Below are positions 12,205 to 25,306 of a stretch of 64,000 bases of DNA, one piece after another; positions within the stretch are counted from its first letter, which is position 1; every line of letters starts with the position of its first letter. A model generated the notes under the pieces. The model made no database searches and was not told where the DNA came from. It saw only the letters and a program-made list of their open reading frames with translations. The position numbers were made by a program, and so were the translations under genes. This DNA is from Purpureocillium takamizusanense (taxonomy: Eukaryota; Ascomycota; Sordariomycetes; Hypocreales; Ophiocordycipitaceae): assembly GCF_022605165.1 (NCBI RefSeq), contig NC_063081.1, positions 186,001-250,000 of the forward strand. Reading direction: 5' to 3'.

Positions 12205-13099
12205 GGGACCTTATGCGCTTGCCTTGTCGTTGGTCCAACCCCTCCCTCTCCCTCCCTCCCGGAGCGACGGTCTGCTCGGAGCGGTTGCGGCGGCGGACTG
12301 GACCGGAGCGGAGCGGACGTCCCGGGTCCGGACTGCCCCCCCCGCCCCAGGACTCGGGGAGCTGGCGGTGGGAGGGGCAATGACAACAGACAGGACGGGG
12401 CTGAATGAATTGAGAGGCCGACGCAGCAGGCATAATAAAGCCCAACAACCCATCATGCGTCACGTCACCACAAGAGGTTTTTGGTATCGGCCAGTACAAG
12501 AGGTGCGTCGGCGTCGGAGGCATATACTAGATCTTTCATGTAAGTTGTGATGTATATGTTATACATACTATATCTATAGTGCTCGCGCAGGGCACGCCCA
12601 CCGCTTCCTCGTCCTCCTTGATCGTCGTTTCACACTGTTCTGTCGCCTCCACTGCCGTGTTTTCAATGCGGCAGGTACGAAGGACGTAGGTAGATGGCTT
12701 GAACCCTCTCCACCTCCTGCTGTTGGAGTAGGCAGAGACACGCCTGCGCCTGCGTAAGAGACTGCCGCTGCCTGTAGGCTCTGGCCAAAGCCGAGCCGTC
12801 CTGTTTTGATCGCAATATATGCGACCTATGCGCAGTGAACAACGATAGCCGGAGTCGAGCGTCTGAAGCGCAACCCATCGCCGTGCGTTCCATGCTGGGA
12901 AAAAGTACATATCGTCGCGTAGTTCCGTCGTGATATCGTTGAGCAAAATAAGCATGCACACCACAAACGCCCTCTCATCGTACAAGATGATGCCACAAAT
13001 CGCGCCCAAATTTCAACGCTAAATCCGCCCTATGCAAAATTACGAGTGAGTTGGCTGCCACAGCGTGGGTTCATGCAAATGCCGACCGGGCTCTGGAGC

Positions 13100-14294
13100 C
13101 TAGAGGTGCGCTCTGGATTTGTGCGGCTTCCAAGTCTCGGTGGCATGGTCGAAACTCAGGTCGGCATTCTCCATCTTGACACCGAGCTGCCAGCGGCCCA
13201 TGCCTGGCCAAAAGTTCTCGTACTCGCCGATAAGCTCGCCCTTGTCGTCGCGCATAGACATGTCGAACCAGCCAGCGCGCGTCGTTCGGCTGTACTGCAG
13301 TGGGATGACCTTGCACCATATGTCTGTGCTCGGAAGCTCGCCGTGGCTGCCTTGGCCCTGCGGCACCGGAGGCATGGCAAGCGTGGTCTCGAAGCCAAGG
13401 TAATTGGCCCACCGCGTGGCGAAAGGGAACGAAGGCACGTAGGATACAGGCTTGAAGGTGGCCTGGAAGAAAGGGACCGTGCTGGGCTTCGATTCGGTGA
13501 TGTCGTCGGTGGTGTCGTGAGGATAGACTTTGACTGACACCGAGTCATTGGGGCCGTAATCCCAATCGAACTTGGCCAGATGCTTGGGACAATTCCAGTC
13601 TAAGACGGCGACGTGTTATCATCCGGCTGTGTGAGGAGCGAGGCCATCCCAAGCACACTTCGATGTCGTCGGCCCCCGACATCACATCGGGTGCGCGACG
13701 GATGCGGACAGACAGTATGCGGGCAGCAGCAACCGCGGGATACGAGGGTACAACTGCATGAGGTAGAGCGAGCATGGCAACAAACTTACTGACGCGGCCG
13801 TTGTAACATGTGTGTTTTTGAGAAACGTAGATGCGAGTAATTCGGGGGTTGCGCCCCACCTCCGGGCGGCCGTCCGGGCCGTCACGGCGCCAATCGAAGG
13901 AGCCCGGGACGACCAACAGCTCGTCGTACGGGCCGACGGGAGAGTCTCGGTATCGGATAATCTGGATCATACTGAGGCCCCCCACGGGATGGCTGCCGGG
14001 CGGGTTGGCGAATTCGGTGCCTGCCTCGAGTGGCGAATAGGCGTGCTGCGGCAGCTTTCTAGCGGCGGCCCCCGACGTCCAGAAGGAAATGCAATAGACA
14101 TCGCCGTTGAGCGTCCATGGGGGCGGTACGACTTTGATCGGATCCGGGTCAGGCATCGACGCCGCGGCTGGCCAAATGTCCCTGTCCGATGGCAACGAGA
14201 CCGACGACGAGGTCGCGTTGTGCGCCGTGGACGACGACGAGGCCGCGTCTCTGCGAGAGACGGTGGTTGACGTGGTGGTTGTGATGGAGCTCAT
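13100..14294 (-). CDS. Acetoacetate-decarboxylase-like beta-barrel protein, function unknown
   Basis: Two exons, 14294-13790 and 13599-13100, joined by a GTAAGT donor and a CTTAG acceptor, give 334 residues. The N-terminal 50 residues are Ser/Thr-rich and probably disordered. The fold starts near residue 57 with PPPWTLNGDVYCISFW. It continues through GGLSMIQIIRYRDSPVGPYDELLVVPGSF and RITRIYVSQKHTCYNGR, and across the splice to NWNCPKHLAKFDWDYG. This pattern resembles a widespread fungal group related to the acetoacetate decarboxylase superfamily. I do not see a confident equivalent of the Schiff-base lysine, so enzymatic activity should not be assumed. Met47 (ATG at 14156) is an alternative start that would keep the whole domain. 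The reading frame is open upstream to 14453. Neighbours give no functional hint. Confidence 0.72.
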
Positions 14295-14487
14295 GGCCAG
14301 AGGCTCGACATGAGGACAGGGGCTTGTTGGTGTGAAGCAGGCTTCCAGACTTCTTGGTACGGAGCAGTGATAAGTGCAAGGAGCCGGAAGATGGATGGAT
14401 GATGGGGGCGGATCGGAGGCGGCGAAGGGGGGCCTATTTGAATGCTCTGCCAAGTGTCAAAGCATCGCAAAGGCACAAGGGTAGATA

Positions 14488-14515
14488 AGTGAGTGAGTAA
14501 GTGAGTGAGTGAGTG
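14488..14515. repeat. (GAGT)n tetranucleotide repeat
   Basis: Near-perfect GAGT units with one interruption (GTAA), in the region upstream of the decarboxylase-like gene. Confidence 0.85.
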
Positions 14516-15040
14516 TAATGGTGCCGGGACGATCGGGCGCAACAAGACGGCGACGGTAATGGCGACGGCGAGGACGACTGGTGCTGGAGCAGCGCAACAA
14601 GAGAGATCGCGCGGATCCTCGGCGGGCTCCTCCCTCGAGGCCTATCTATTGGGGCCAAGGCGGAGCAGCCTAGCCCATTGTCCGAGCTCTCGCGAAGAGG
14701 CAGGCGGACAACCAAGGTGGGCTAGGTGGATGGTGGTTGTTCCGCGGGTCCGCCGCCGCAGCAGCAAGACGTGAGGAGCTGACGACGAAGCAAGCGGCAT
14801 GGGTGGATGGCGACAAGGCCCGCCAAGATGGCCCAAATCAGGGACTGTACGGCGCTGGAGTCGTGCGTGTTTGGAACCCAAGAGGTCCCTCTCTGTGCCT
14901 GGACCTGCACTGGACTCACGGCCGTCGGAGTGCCGTATGGGGGGGTTCAGACGCGGCGGCAGGGGACTCATGGGGTTCCAGCATGGCATGGCATGGCATG
15001 CTAGTGAGGATGGAGTCGGTGGGGTGGGATGGGAGGGATT

Positions 15041-15108
15041 GGTGGATGGATGGGTGGATGAAAGGATGGTGGGTGGATGGACGGATGGACGGATGGATGG
15101 ATGGAGAG
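15041..15108. repeat. (GGAT)n-rich minisatellite
   Basis: Interrupted GGAT/GGAC units over about 70 bp in non-coding DNA. Confidence 0.85.
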
Positions 15109-18100
15109 GACAGAGACTGCTGGTGAAAGGGGGTAGGGGGGCCGCCTAGAAGGGGGGGGTGTGGATGGATCAGCGTCGGTCTTGCAAGAACATGTCAAGA
15201 GCATGTGCATGAGTTGGTCGAAAGGTGCTGCATCGCCAGCAGGCAGTCGATGAAGCAATGCCAAGTCATGATAGCGCCGGTCCCGTCATGGTCACGCCTC
15301 CGTGATGCCGGGGCCCCGATGCGGTTGTTGCAGTGCACTGCACGCCGCAGCTGCTTGGCGTTATTTTGGACATGCACTTGCTCAGTCAAGGTAGGGATCG
15401 GGGGGGGGGGGGCCTCGGGGGCCTCGAATCGAGTCGGGCGGAGGGCAGAGACGGGCGAGATGGGGCGCGGGACGAGGATCCATGGCGTCGACGGTGCCAA
15501 AGTCGGAGGTGACGCACCTGAACCTAGACAGGACATGAAGTAAGTATCTTGGCAGGTGTAGAGGCCCTCATTACAAGGTCTGGTAGGATCTTGGGTACCT
15601 ACAGTGAAAGTACTGCCGACCTCGGCATAGTGAGGTAGGTACAGTCCGTGGGAAAGGGACCTGGAAGCTTTCCGTCGCCGCCAAAGACGGGAGAGGCAAA
15701 CGGGGACGGACTGGGCTGGAACGGCACGCCTGTCCCTTCTGGGGGCTGACGATGATGAATCCCGCCCGCAACGGGAGCTGGGCTGGGCTGCTGCCCTGAA
15801 GAAGCCGAGGCCAGCGCGGCGGGCTGTGATTCCCTTCTTCAACTAGCGTCACACGGGTCCTGCTAGCTTATGCGACGGCTCGCCATGAGGCGCCCGCCGG
15901 TGTCTTTTGCTTCCCTTTTTCTCCGGCCCCCACTGGTGCTCTGGTCTTGTCTGGTCTGGTCTTGCTTGTCGAGACCTGTCGAGGTCTGGTGCGGTGCTTG
16001 GGTCGAAAAGCGCACGCCCGCCTCTGCAGGGGACCGGACCGGCACGGAGAGGGAGCCGCCATGCGGCGGCCTGCATGCAAAGGGCCGGCGGCGCGCGCAG
16101 TCCAAAATCTCATGGCCCAAAAGACCCCCGAACGCGTCGACGGTCTGTGGGCGTTTGGCGGACACACGGCATTGGACCTCGTCCGCCCGGTGACTGTCCG
16201 AGTGCCACAGCCACAGAAATCGACACTCCGGGTGGCTTTCGACAACGTGCGTGGGCGGGCGCAGGGGAGACAGACACAGGCAAGACAGGCAGGCCATGCA
16301 GCCCAGCCGGTGGGGGAGACGGACTGTCGTCTGTGCTTCTGCCATGCCTGGATGTTATTAGCCATCCGCGAACGCAGAGCTGCAGGCCGACCAACATACG
16401 ACCCACGTTGCCATGCTGCTGGCCCGCCACCCACCGGGCCGTCGTGTGGCATCGCGGGGCCCAGGTGCCCGGGTCCATGAGCCCTCGTGCAGTGGCGCTG
16501 CTTCTGGCAGGCTGGCGGAGAAGAGCTCTCGTTCAGCCCCATCCAGACACGACATGCATCCTGGCGGGCATTGGCGATGGATGGAATGCGATGAGGAGGA
16601 AAGTGACTCGTCAAAAGTTATTCGAGCAGTGGGACATGCGCTGCCAGCATCTAGAAGTACTATACCTACTATACAGTACCTTTAGTAGTCCTCATTCTAC
16701 ACTTGAGTAAGTGCAGCAGGTGCCCTGGGTGGCAGCTTCCCGGACCAACTCAACTCAAGCACCTTCCTTCGCCTCCCAGCCCAGGCGGAACGAAGTACTT
16801 AGTGTACAGTACGGAGTACGTATACCATTCGTTTCATTGACAGGGCTAGAGCCAGATAGATGATGGGCAGGAGTGACGCCCCACAGATTCCTTTCAGCCT
16901 TCCACTCTCGGCCTCACGGCAGGCAGGCCTTCATCGATAACTACCTTACTTGACTAACAGCCAACCGTGACCTGTCCCATCAGTTTTGTTGCCACCAGCC
17001 CCGTGCTGCCACGTCGTCAATCGAGTACCGTGATAGATTGATCCATTCATTTCTCTCCGCACGCATCGCGAGCGCGGACGCCTCGGTGGCGTTTCTCTTC
17101 TTCATTTGCAGCAATCCGCCCTACGTACAAACCAGCGAGCTCGCCCCTCGAGCACAGTACGTACGAAGTACAAATAGACGAAACACTTACACGACGCATC
17201 TTGCAGACTGTCCCTCTGCGGCACAGGCCCCCGTGCATCTCCGTCTTCTTTCCGCCGATTAGGTGCAACTACCTTGTAGTAGCAGCACGAGCTCAGGGCA
17301 TCCTCCTCAGTGGACAAAAGGCCCCAGATCCTGACTCGATCACCCGCCCCAATACTACCTACGTACTACCAGGCCTTGCTCGACCCCCAGCAGCGCCACC
17401 TACCCCTGCGGGCTCGTCCGAGGATCGCCTTCGCTTGCGCCATATTCCCTCTCTGGGTTGGGTTGCGGCATCAGGCGACCCATGCCATCCTGGAACCAAC
17501 CGATCAGCCAGAAATCGCTTGTTGTTTGGCCATCACGGTCATCTCCACAGCTTCGCGCAGATGCACCAAGCGTGCATACGTAACGTACGAAGTATGCGCC
17601 GCCGTGTCCGCCAACCACGTTGCGCTTGACTTGCGTGTGGCCTGGTCATATACCTACTGTATGTGAGTGCTTGATACGGACCCTCACTGCAGTGCACCCC
17701 TACTAAGAGTTGGTTGCCTTGTCACAGCTGCCTTGGACCCATCAGACACGTCGGTTCGACGGGTTGAGTTGCCATGTGCATCTACGTACTGCAATGACTC
17801 TCAACCTGGCATGCGTCTGACCCGCGCGATTCCTCCCTGCAGCAACTCGTTTCCGCCTCACGGATGCAACAAGCACGAGACAGGAAGATTGTCGTTGGCT
17901 GTGATGCCATCATATGCCCCCCTCAGGGGTACTAGAAACTCATCGGTGTGCATGTGCGCTTCCAAGGTGCAGGCATGTCCTACTGGCCAACGAAGCTACA
18001 TCATAACTACTACGTACAGTATACGTGTAAGCGCTTCTCTCGGCAAGATAATGCCACTGTTTGACGCACCGGTGCTCGCTTGCTATGTGCTGTTAATTAG

Positions 18101-20796
18101 TATCAGTCAGTCCCAAGGCAACGGAAACCGCCCGGCTCTGTGTCTCAGCTCTGCCTCTCCATTTCAGCCGCACGCTGGCGTGACCGGCAATTTGGCATCG
18201 TCTCAATGCTGTCAGGTGTACCAAGTGCATGTCCGTCGTGGGTACGTAGCCTACAACATGTTCGTGGCTTCCCGTGCTGACAAGGGCCTTGACTGCACAA
18301 CAACGTCCCACCCCGGCAGGCAGGATCTTTGGTTTGGTGTCTATCGCCTCGGTGTCCATCGTGGCAGCCCAACACCCCGGCTCAAACAAGTGGGCGACAC
18401 GTCCCTCACTGTCAGTCTGCAATTACTCGTTGCACAGGTTGGCAGGGCTGATGGGTCATTCAAACGCATCCTGGTGCCAACACTCATACCATGGGTGCTC
18501 CTTGGATGCCATGGTCAAAGTCAAGCAGTTCCCAACGTCCTGCAAAACCTGCTTTTTTCTTTCGGCGCTCGCGACACAAGTCGCCGATGCGAATGTGTTC
18601 GCCTGCGACTTCAGGGGTCAGGGGAGACCATGCACCCGCCGCCTGCCTTCGTTGGGTCGCTGATGTGAGTGCATTGCAGCTTGAGATCTTGGCTTCTCAA
18701 CGTCCGCCACTCAGAGCCTACATACTTGCAGCAGAAAACAACGTCATTCGCTCCGCCGGCCCGGCGTCCTTTCAGGGTACGGCCACGGCTCCATCAGCAA
18801 TGTAATCGCTCTGCTTTGTAGGGCGGCAACGTTTCGTCCGCTGAGGCCAAGTCGCGAAGCAGGGCCCTCCGGTGTCTAGCGCTAGGTCCATCACACCGCG
18901 ACCTAATTATGTGTCGTACAGTCGTACTACCTGTTTTAGTAGTTTCTCTCCATCCGGGGTACAGGAACGACCGACATAACTAAGACACGGGGCGGTAGGA
19001 GACGACGGGCATGACATATGGCTCGATCGATCGACAATCCACTCCCAAGGACACGTCGGAGATCTCGCCCCTGAAGTTTACAGCGGTCCCGATGCGACAA
19101 GGCCCACGGGAACCACGGCTGCGCAACATACCTACATGTGCGCAAGCAACCATGCTCGAGCTGTGCGGACGCTAGTATCGCGCACGCGGTTTGTCAGTGC
19201 CACCAAGTATATACTGTGGCCGCACATGCTATACTGTACAGTAGTAGCACTACTACTATCCCATCTCGTACAATACTTGTCGACAGGCGCTTGTTCTGTG
19301 CGTTTCCGCCATAGGCCGCAGGCTCGGCGCCACCCCGCACTCACATCATGGACAGCACACACGAAAACTAGGCACTCCCCGCCCGGAAGCCGGACTTTCG
19401 GCGTGTCCCACTAACACCGGCCGAGGCGAGCCTCCTGATCGAATGCGTGTTGCCTGTCTGCTTCAGATCCAACGGGCTTGCATGCCGGTTGCTGCTAATT
19501 GCTCCTTCGGTTGCCCGTTTTGCTGTTGGCTCGAACCGCACCGCACTCGCGCCGCGCCGCACCGCACCGCACCGCACCCACGCGCGCGGGAAGCCTTTCC
19601 TTGTCGAGGCCCCAATGTCCGCTCCGCATTGCGCCGCCAACGGCCTCTTTTGATCTTATCGCCGGCCGTGCGGTGGCGGCTCCGAGGCTGGCCGGAGGCA
19701 ATCCACCGCTCCTCGCTCAGCAGCGGATATACGAAGGGAAATGGGAAACAAGAAACAGGGGGGAAGAAAACAAAAACACCCTGTGCACGCTGCACATTTT
19801 GTATCCGTGCCTGCCGCCTGCGGACCAGGTGATCGTGTTGGTTGCAACGGCCCGACTTGTTATAAAATACGGGGGAAAAGAGATGCCATCAGAAACGACG
19901 AGGCAGAGAGCCATGCATCAGAGCAAGACACGCCACGCCCCCCTGCCTGCCTTTGCCCTTTTCGCTCCGCGACACCCCACCACGGCGCCGTTCACTCGGG
20001 TTGCCACCCAGCCCCCGTCCGTCCGTGGGTAGCCATTCCAAGACATCAGCGCGCACACCGCCGTCGCCGTCGCCGCCGCCGCCCACGATGGCTGTCTAGA
20101 ACCAAGGGGGAAGGGAAGGAGGGGCGGCGCCGGGACGAACGCCCGAACAAACGAGCGACGCAAAGTACCAAGGTACGTACAGTATACGCACGTAGTTAGA
20201 GTAGCGAAATTCGATGTGGAAACAAACGCACGTCTGTCGCGGGCCCCCCGTCGGTACGTCCGGCTTGCGACGCTGTTCCCGTCCTGTACGTACGTACGTG
20301 CTGCTGCGCGCCCGTTCGGTCGACTCCCGAGCGTGCAACGACACAACGACGTGGGGAGGGAGCGACGGAGAGATCTTCCCGAGGACTGTCGCACAACGGC
20401 CCGACGCGTTTCGTCGTCTTCCCTCGTGAGCAGCTCTTACATGTCTGTGTCTGTCTCAACGAGACCCAACAAGCTTCCCTCGTCATAAAGCATCCCGTGG
20501 GATTATGAGCTAGAACACACCTCTGTATAAGCCTACATAAGCATTTGGAGGAAGGCGCAGTCATCAGCCTTCCTCGACGTGAGATTACGCAACTCACACA
20601 AATCGTTCGAGGCGACGACCCATCATCAAAGCCACGACAACTCTTTGCAGGCGGCCATGTGCTGCTGCAACTCGTCGAGCGATGCTCTACTATTACTTTA
20701 CTCGACCTCTTGCAAGACACAATGCTTTAAAATAACGGCCAACATGCCAGCCGCTCGTGCTGTCTCGAATCCCCGAGCCCGCCGGACCTCTGACCC

Positions 20797-22870
20797 TCAC
20801 ACCCACATCTCCAACCTCGTCTTTGAACGACCCCATGTGGGAAGCTCCTTTGCCCGAGGGATTTTGACATCTGCGCTGCTGATAACAACATGAAGCCCCT
20901 CTACCGTCTCTGCCTCAATCTCCCGCTCGTTGCTCCCCAGGATGCGAAACTCTAACGTCTCGCTGAGGAACGGTACCACTGCAGTTGGTGACAAATCTGC
21001 AATGTACCCCGCTGCGACCATCTTCATCACAGCCGAGGTCAACGGCAATGCCCCCGAAATCTTGGACTGTGACCCGTTGGTGTGCTTCATCGAAAACATG
21101 CCCACGGAGCCTGCCAAGTTCTGAGCCGATTCCCAATCGAGCGCATTTGGTGGCGGCTGCCCCAAGAAAAAATAGACCGAGTATGATCCATCAACAGCCT
21201 CTGTGTTGACGCGAACATTGGCGGTCCATTCTGTATACCCGCCGTTCTTGATCAGGCGTGCGCTCGAGGGGTTTTGAGCGCTCAACTGGATGTTTGGTCT
21301 GAAAGCACCGCTTTGGACGCCCGCTTTGGCGGCATGTCCTAAAGGCCTCGGCTGACCACCTCCGTGCTGAGCGATTGCCATTTGACCGAGGGGGCTGGAC
21401 GAGCCGTACCACTTGTTGATCTTGTCGATTAGTGAGTGGCGGATGGCATCCTCAGATCCGCGAGAGGGGTCAGTATCTGCATACGTATAGCCGAATACCT
21501 CTGTGATCCTCGACATGTCGGAGTCCCAGAACGTGCCATCTGAGGCGAAGTAGAATGGGGTTAGGGGTGTCTTGGATGTTTGGATCGTTCCCTTGATTGC
21601 AGTGAATGTGGTCTCGCCCGCTGGCATCGGTGTGATCCACGCGGACGGGTTAAGCATCTGCCATATGGCTATGAGACGATCCGTCATAATATGGTGAAAG
21701 AAAAACAAAGGATCAAAGGCGGACAGCGGGACATATGTCATGTGGCCCTTGGATCCGCCGTATATGTGAATCATGTCATGTATGGACTCGATAGAGTCCA
21801 TCATTGATAGACCTTGTGATGGGGCCCAGGCCTTGTTGCTGAATGCATTATAGTCATGGTAACTCGAGAACAAGACATAGAGACGCTGCTGGATTTCGGG
21901 TAGCTTGGATAATAGCGCGTCGTTGACTTTGGAGTTGTTGGAAGGCGGCGATGTGATACTGACTGCCAGTTCGGGCCCTCTTTTCGTCTCGTTCCACTGC
22001 TTGAGCTGTTCCATTGTCAGCCGCCGCGAGAACAACGAAAGGTGGAAGCGGTACCGGATTCCAAATGAGCGCGTCTTCGTCAAGAGGATGGAAATGGTAG
22101 GAAAATAACGGATTCTTGATGTTTTGAATGCCATTAGGACCGCTTTGAGCGATGATGGGACTCCAAAATACGTCTGGGAGATGTGTCTCTCCAGGAGGCG
22201 GGCTTTGGGACCAATCCCAGTAAGGAGCACGAAAATCTGAGGCCGCAATTTGGTACAGCCGTCTTTCGGTGGCATTCGTAAACAATGCCGCGATGGCGTT
22301 GGCCATTGTATACAATTGTTGCTGGAACGGACGTCAGAGATGCCAGCACTGCGGTCGGTGTCCCAAGATGCGGATGCTACGTACCTCGTAGAGTGCTAGA
22401 TATGGTCGGTGCCATGTGGGAAAGAGAACCGAGTTATGAGGGCAGTATCCGGATTGACTGGCCCCAGAAGAGGCCTCGACACCGTTCCATGAAACGAATG
22501 GGACGCCGTGTATGCCTGCCAGTGGATTGTCAGTCGCACGTTCAGAGGGCTTGGTCATCGAGTTACGCAAACCAGTGACTTGGTAATAGGACAAAGGGTC
22601 TTGTTGATCAGCAGTTTGAAACATGCTCATGGAAAGAATGAAGAGGTCCCATTTGTGTTTGTCTGCCCTCATCTGTCGAATCTCCTGCCGAACCGGAATG
22701 GTACCGTTGGTGGCCAGCGGCAGTTTGCCGACCAGGATCGGGCTGGCGGTCTGCCGCCGAGTGAGACGAGAGACATCGACACCGAAGTCATATCCCTGAC
22801 AGCAAGCCAAAGGGATTGCGATGGCGAGGATGGTGACAAGGAGAACGGGGTGTGTCGCTGCTCGCAGCAT
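20797..22870 (-). CDS. Secreted tyrosinase (type-3 copper polyphenol oxidase)
   Basis: Four exons, 22870-22573, 22515-22385, 22321-22055 and 22005-20797, give 634 residues. Residues 1-25 form a signal peptide ending near ACCQG. The CuA site is IHG (His102), then CPH (Cys124, His126) and WHRPY (His135). Cys124 and His126 have the spacing of the tyrosinase thioether bridge. The CuB site is HDMIH (His308, His312) and FFFHH..TDR (His337). After about residue 420 comes the C-terminal domain that in this family caps the active site until proteolysis. The enzyme oxidises monophenols and diphenols to quinones, for melanin or cuticle and cell-wall chemistry. Intron 1 (57 nt) is a multiple of three and stop-free. 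Intron 3 is only 49 nt; an acceptor nine bases further on would also keep frame. No pigment-pathway gene lies next to it. Confidence 0.95.
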
Positions 22871-23899
22871 CGTGTGTCTCTGAAACGGTCTGCGAGATGG
22901 GGCTGGAAGCAACGGCTGCGTTTCTTGTACGACCACGGACGGACACGAAAGGACGGCCCAGACGCTGACCGTGATCTCAACAACGAAATTAGTGTAAATG
23001 ACAGTGGCAATGAATTGAGCACGATCCAGAAGTACCAAGGTCTTGGGGGAGAGCCTTGTCCAAGAGTGCAACCGGAAGAGACAGATTCGGGGCACTACGG
23101 GCGAGAGAGGCAGCCGTTGGAGAGGAAAGCGATTGACTGATGGGATGCTGCTTTGCTGGTGGGTGGTAGAAGACTCAAAAGAAGGGCGGGCGGCTCTGGA
23201 AGAAACAAGAAAGAGGAGCTAGAAAAGCGAGCGAGCGGTCTGGAAAGGAAAGAGAGACGTCCATCCGTCGATGATGCAGCGAGTTGGGAAGGAGCGACTG
23301 GCATCTAAGAATTCGCTCCTGCCTCCTGATGGTCATACTCGTGGACTATGACAGAAGCTGGCTCCAGTGCCCCTCAACGGCCGTTCGATTTCCTCAGCTG
23401 ATGGTGGCATCACCTCACACTTTCTTACCCTTCAGAGCCTCGTCCGGACGCCCACGGCGAGCGCCTGCGACGAAGACCTGACCAATACAGCCAGGCAAGC
23501 GCGGAAATGCAAGCCGTTGTTTTTGACACACAAACAGGCGACCAAAACCGACAGCTCTCTTGCCAGGTGCGCGGCGGCATCAAGGCCCGTTACACCAGTA
23601 CGACACGCAACGGCTGCCGGCAGCTTTCGAAACGATGGCACACGTTCATAACCGTCATTGGTAGCTGGAACTTGGGCAACTCGAAGAATACCATTGCAAC
23701 GCCACAGTCCCCATAGATGCGTTGGGCTACCACGACATGTTCTGGACACAAGCAGGAGGCACCGTCAAGGCATCGAAAGGGCCGGATGGGACGACAAGCA
23801 CGACTGTGAGCATATACTCCCGATATTCCGACACGCATGGACCGATGATGCGCACCTAGGTGTTGACTTTTCGCTTCAACTAAATCGGATGGCCAGCCG
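22871..23899. other. Intergenic region between GLY1 and tyrosinase
   Basis: About 1 kb holding the tyrosinase promoter and the GLY1 3' region. An open frame extends upstream of the tyrosinase ATG, but the signal peptide fixes the start at 22870. No other gene is seen. Confidence 0.65.
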
Positions 23900-25306
23900 T
23901 TACGACTTGTACATGCTCCTCTCCCCAACCTTGGACACTCTCTTCTCTTGCTCAGCAAACGCCTTCTGAAAGACCTGTCTCAGCCGCTTCAGTACCTCAT
24001 CACAATTTTGCGCAACCTGATAGTGAGTCACGAGGCGGCCCCCCATGACTTTGAGGCCGGCCTCCTCGCTGAGCAGCACGAAACGGTCCTCACTGCAGCC
24101 TGCGGCCTCCAGATCGAGCCAACACATGTTCGTGTGCGCCGGATGGACGAGGGTTCCACCCATCTCTTGCCAGAGGTGCTCGACCTTCTTAGCCATTGCG
24201 TGAGATTCCCTGAGTAAGCCGTCACTGCCATCGGGAGCTCGGCCAAATGTCTCGTCGACGGCTACCCTCGCGGCCGCTGTGACGACACCAGGCTGCCGAA
24301 GGCCACCGCCGATGGACTTGCGTACCCATCGAGCATGCTTCAAAGTCTCCTCGGTACCAACAAGCATGCTGCCGACCGGGGCGCCGAGGCCCTTGGAGAA
24401 ACAAAGGCTAACCGTGTCAAAGTGGGAGCAAAAGTCGGGCAGCGTGCCGGCGCCGGCCACAACGGCTTCCCACAGCCTGGCACCGTCGCAGTGCAACTTG
24501 ATGCCATGCTGCCGGGCAAACTTGGCAATGCGCTCGACTTCGACCAGAGGCATAATCATACCGTTGAGAGTGTTCTCAAGGCTGATGACCCTGGTGGGGC
24601 AGGCATGGACATCATCACTGAGCACTACATTGGCCATGACGTCCTCGAGGGTCAGATGGATGCCGTTGTCGGGCACAATGGGCTTGACTGTAGCACCCGT
24701 CAAGGACGAGACCCTGAGATTCGCGTCAGTTTGGGTCGTGCATCGGCAGTTTCCAGGAGAGGCGGTGGGCAACTGACCCGCCAGCCTCATACTTGACGAT
24801 GTGTGACCGGTGGTCGCACAAGACGCCGTAAGGTGGTTGAACGAGGAGGCTCCTCAGCGCAAGTTGATTGCCCATGGTTCCTGACAGTACGAACAGGCCT
24901 GCTTCTTTGCCAGCAAGAGCGGCGACATGGGCCTCAAGGTCGATGGTCGTCGGGTCCTCTCTGAAGACATCGTCCAAGAGTGTGCAGGACTGAACGGCGG
25001 CCAGCATTGACGGGGTAGGAGTGGTCATGACATCGCCTGGGATGAGTCAATGCTGCGCTTTCACACAAGACGCGTAGGCTGCGGGAGGAATGCCTTACTC
25101 CTCAAGTCCAAAGACCCAGGGCCTTTGGCCCCAATCCAAGCGTTGTGCACGCCTTGTGGGGGTTGCGATGTGCGAATACTGCCGTCCATGGCTGCTGACG
25201 AACTGTGAAGGGACCGAGAGGGGGCGATTCGAAGCGGAATGTGCAACGGCGACAGCTTCCACAGACACCGGGACCTCAAGGCTAACGTGGCTGCTGTGGT
25301 GGCCAT
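23900..25306 (-). CDS. GLY1: L-threonine/L-allo-threonine aldolase (PLP-dependent)
   Basis: Three exons, 25306-25099, 25036-24778 and 24713-23900, give 426 residues. The catalytic fold runs from LDLRSDVMTTPTPSM (residue 65 on) to the C-terminus. Lys263 in the SLCFSKGLGAPVGS motif is the expected PLP Schiff-base lysine. Asp232 in HCDGARLWEA should bind the pyridine nitrogen. His148, just before the KYEAGG motif, fits the ring-stacking histidine. The enzyme cleaves threonine or allo-threonine to glycine and acetaldehyde. Residues 1-39 are Arg/Ser/Leu-rich without acidic residues, as in a mitochondrial presequence. Met40 (ATG at 25189) would give a cytosolic form like yeast Gly1. The gene is divergent from the GT17 gene with 1.1 kb between the two starts. 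Confidence 0.95.

Larger units (their letters stand above)
10864..13099. other. Intergenic region with simple repeats and a GC-rich hairpin
   Basis: No gene is supported. The region contains a CA repeat at 11873-11893, a 12-nt C tract at 12045-12056, a near-perfect GC-rich inverted repeat at 12166-12204, and G/C-rich words up to about 12360. Reading frames over 11900-12530 are Arg/Pro/Gly-rich and look like compositional artefacts. Confidence 0.6.
14295..20796. other. 6.5-kb intergenic region, no gene recognised
   Basis: The longest gap in the window. It holds a GAGT repeat (14488-14515), four GCATG units (about 14984-15001), a GGAT-rich minisatellite (15041-15108), a 13-nt G tract (15400-15412), CCGCA repeats near 19550-19580, and several GTAC-NNN-GTAC palindromes. 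Open frames up to 333 codons exist, for example 17667-18668 (+), but they show no signal peptide, domain or splice pattern and lie in ordinary GC-rich DNA. Confidence 0.55.

Noticed and set aside
15041..15108. Minisatellite considered as a transposon or telomere remnant
   Set aside because: Only simple GGAT units without flanking target duplication, terminal repeats or coding sequence.
17667..18668. 333-codon open frame on the plus strand
   Set aside because: Composition is unlike the real genes here, no domain or signal is visible, and frames of this length are expected in GC-rich intergenic DNA.
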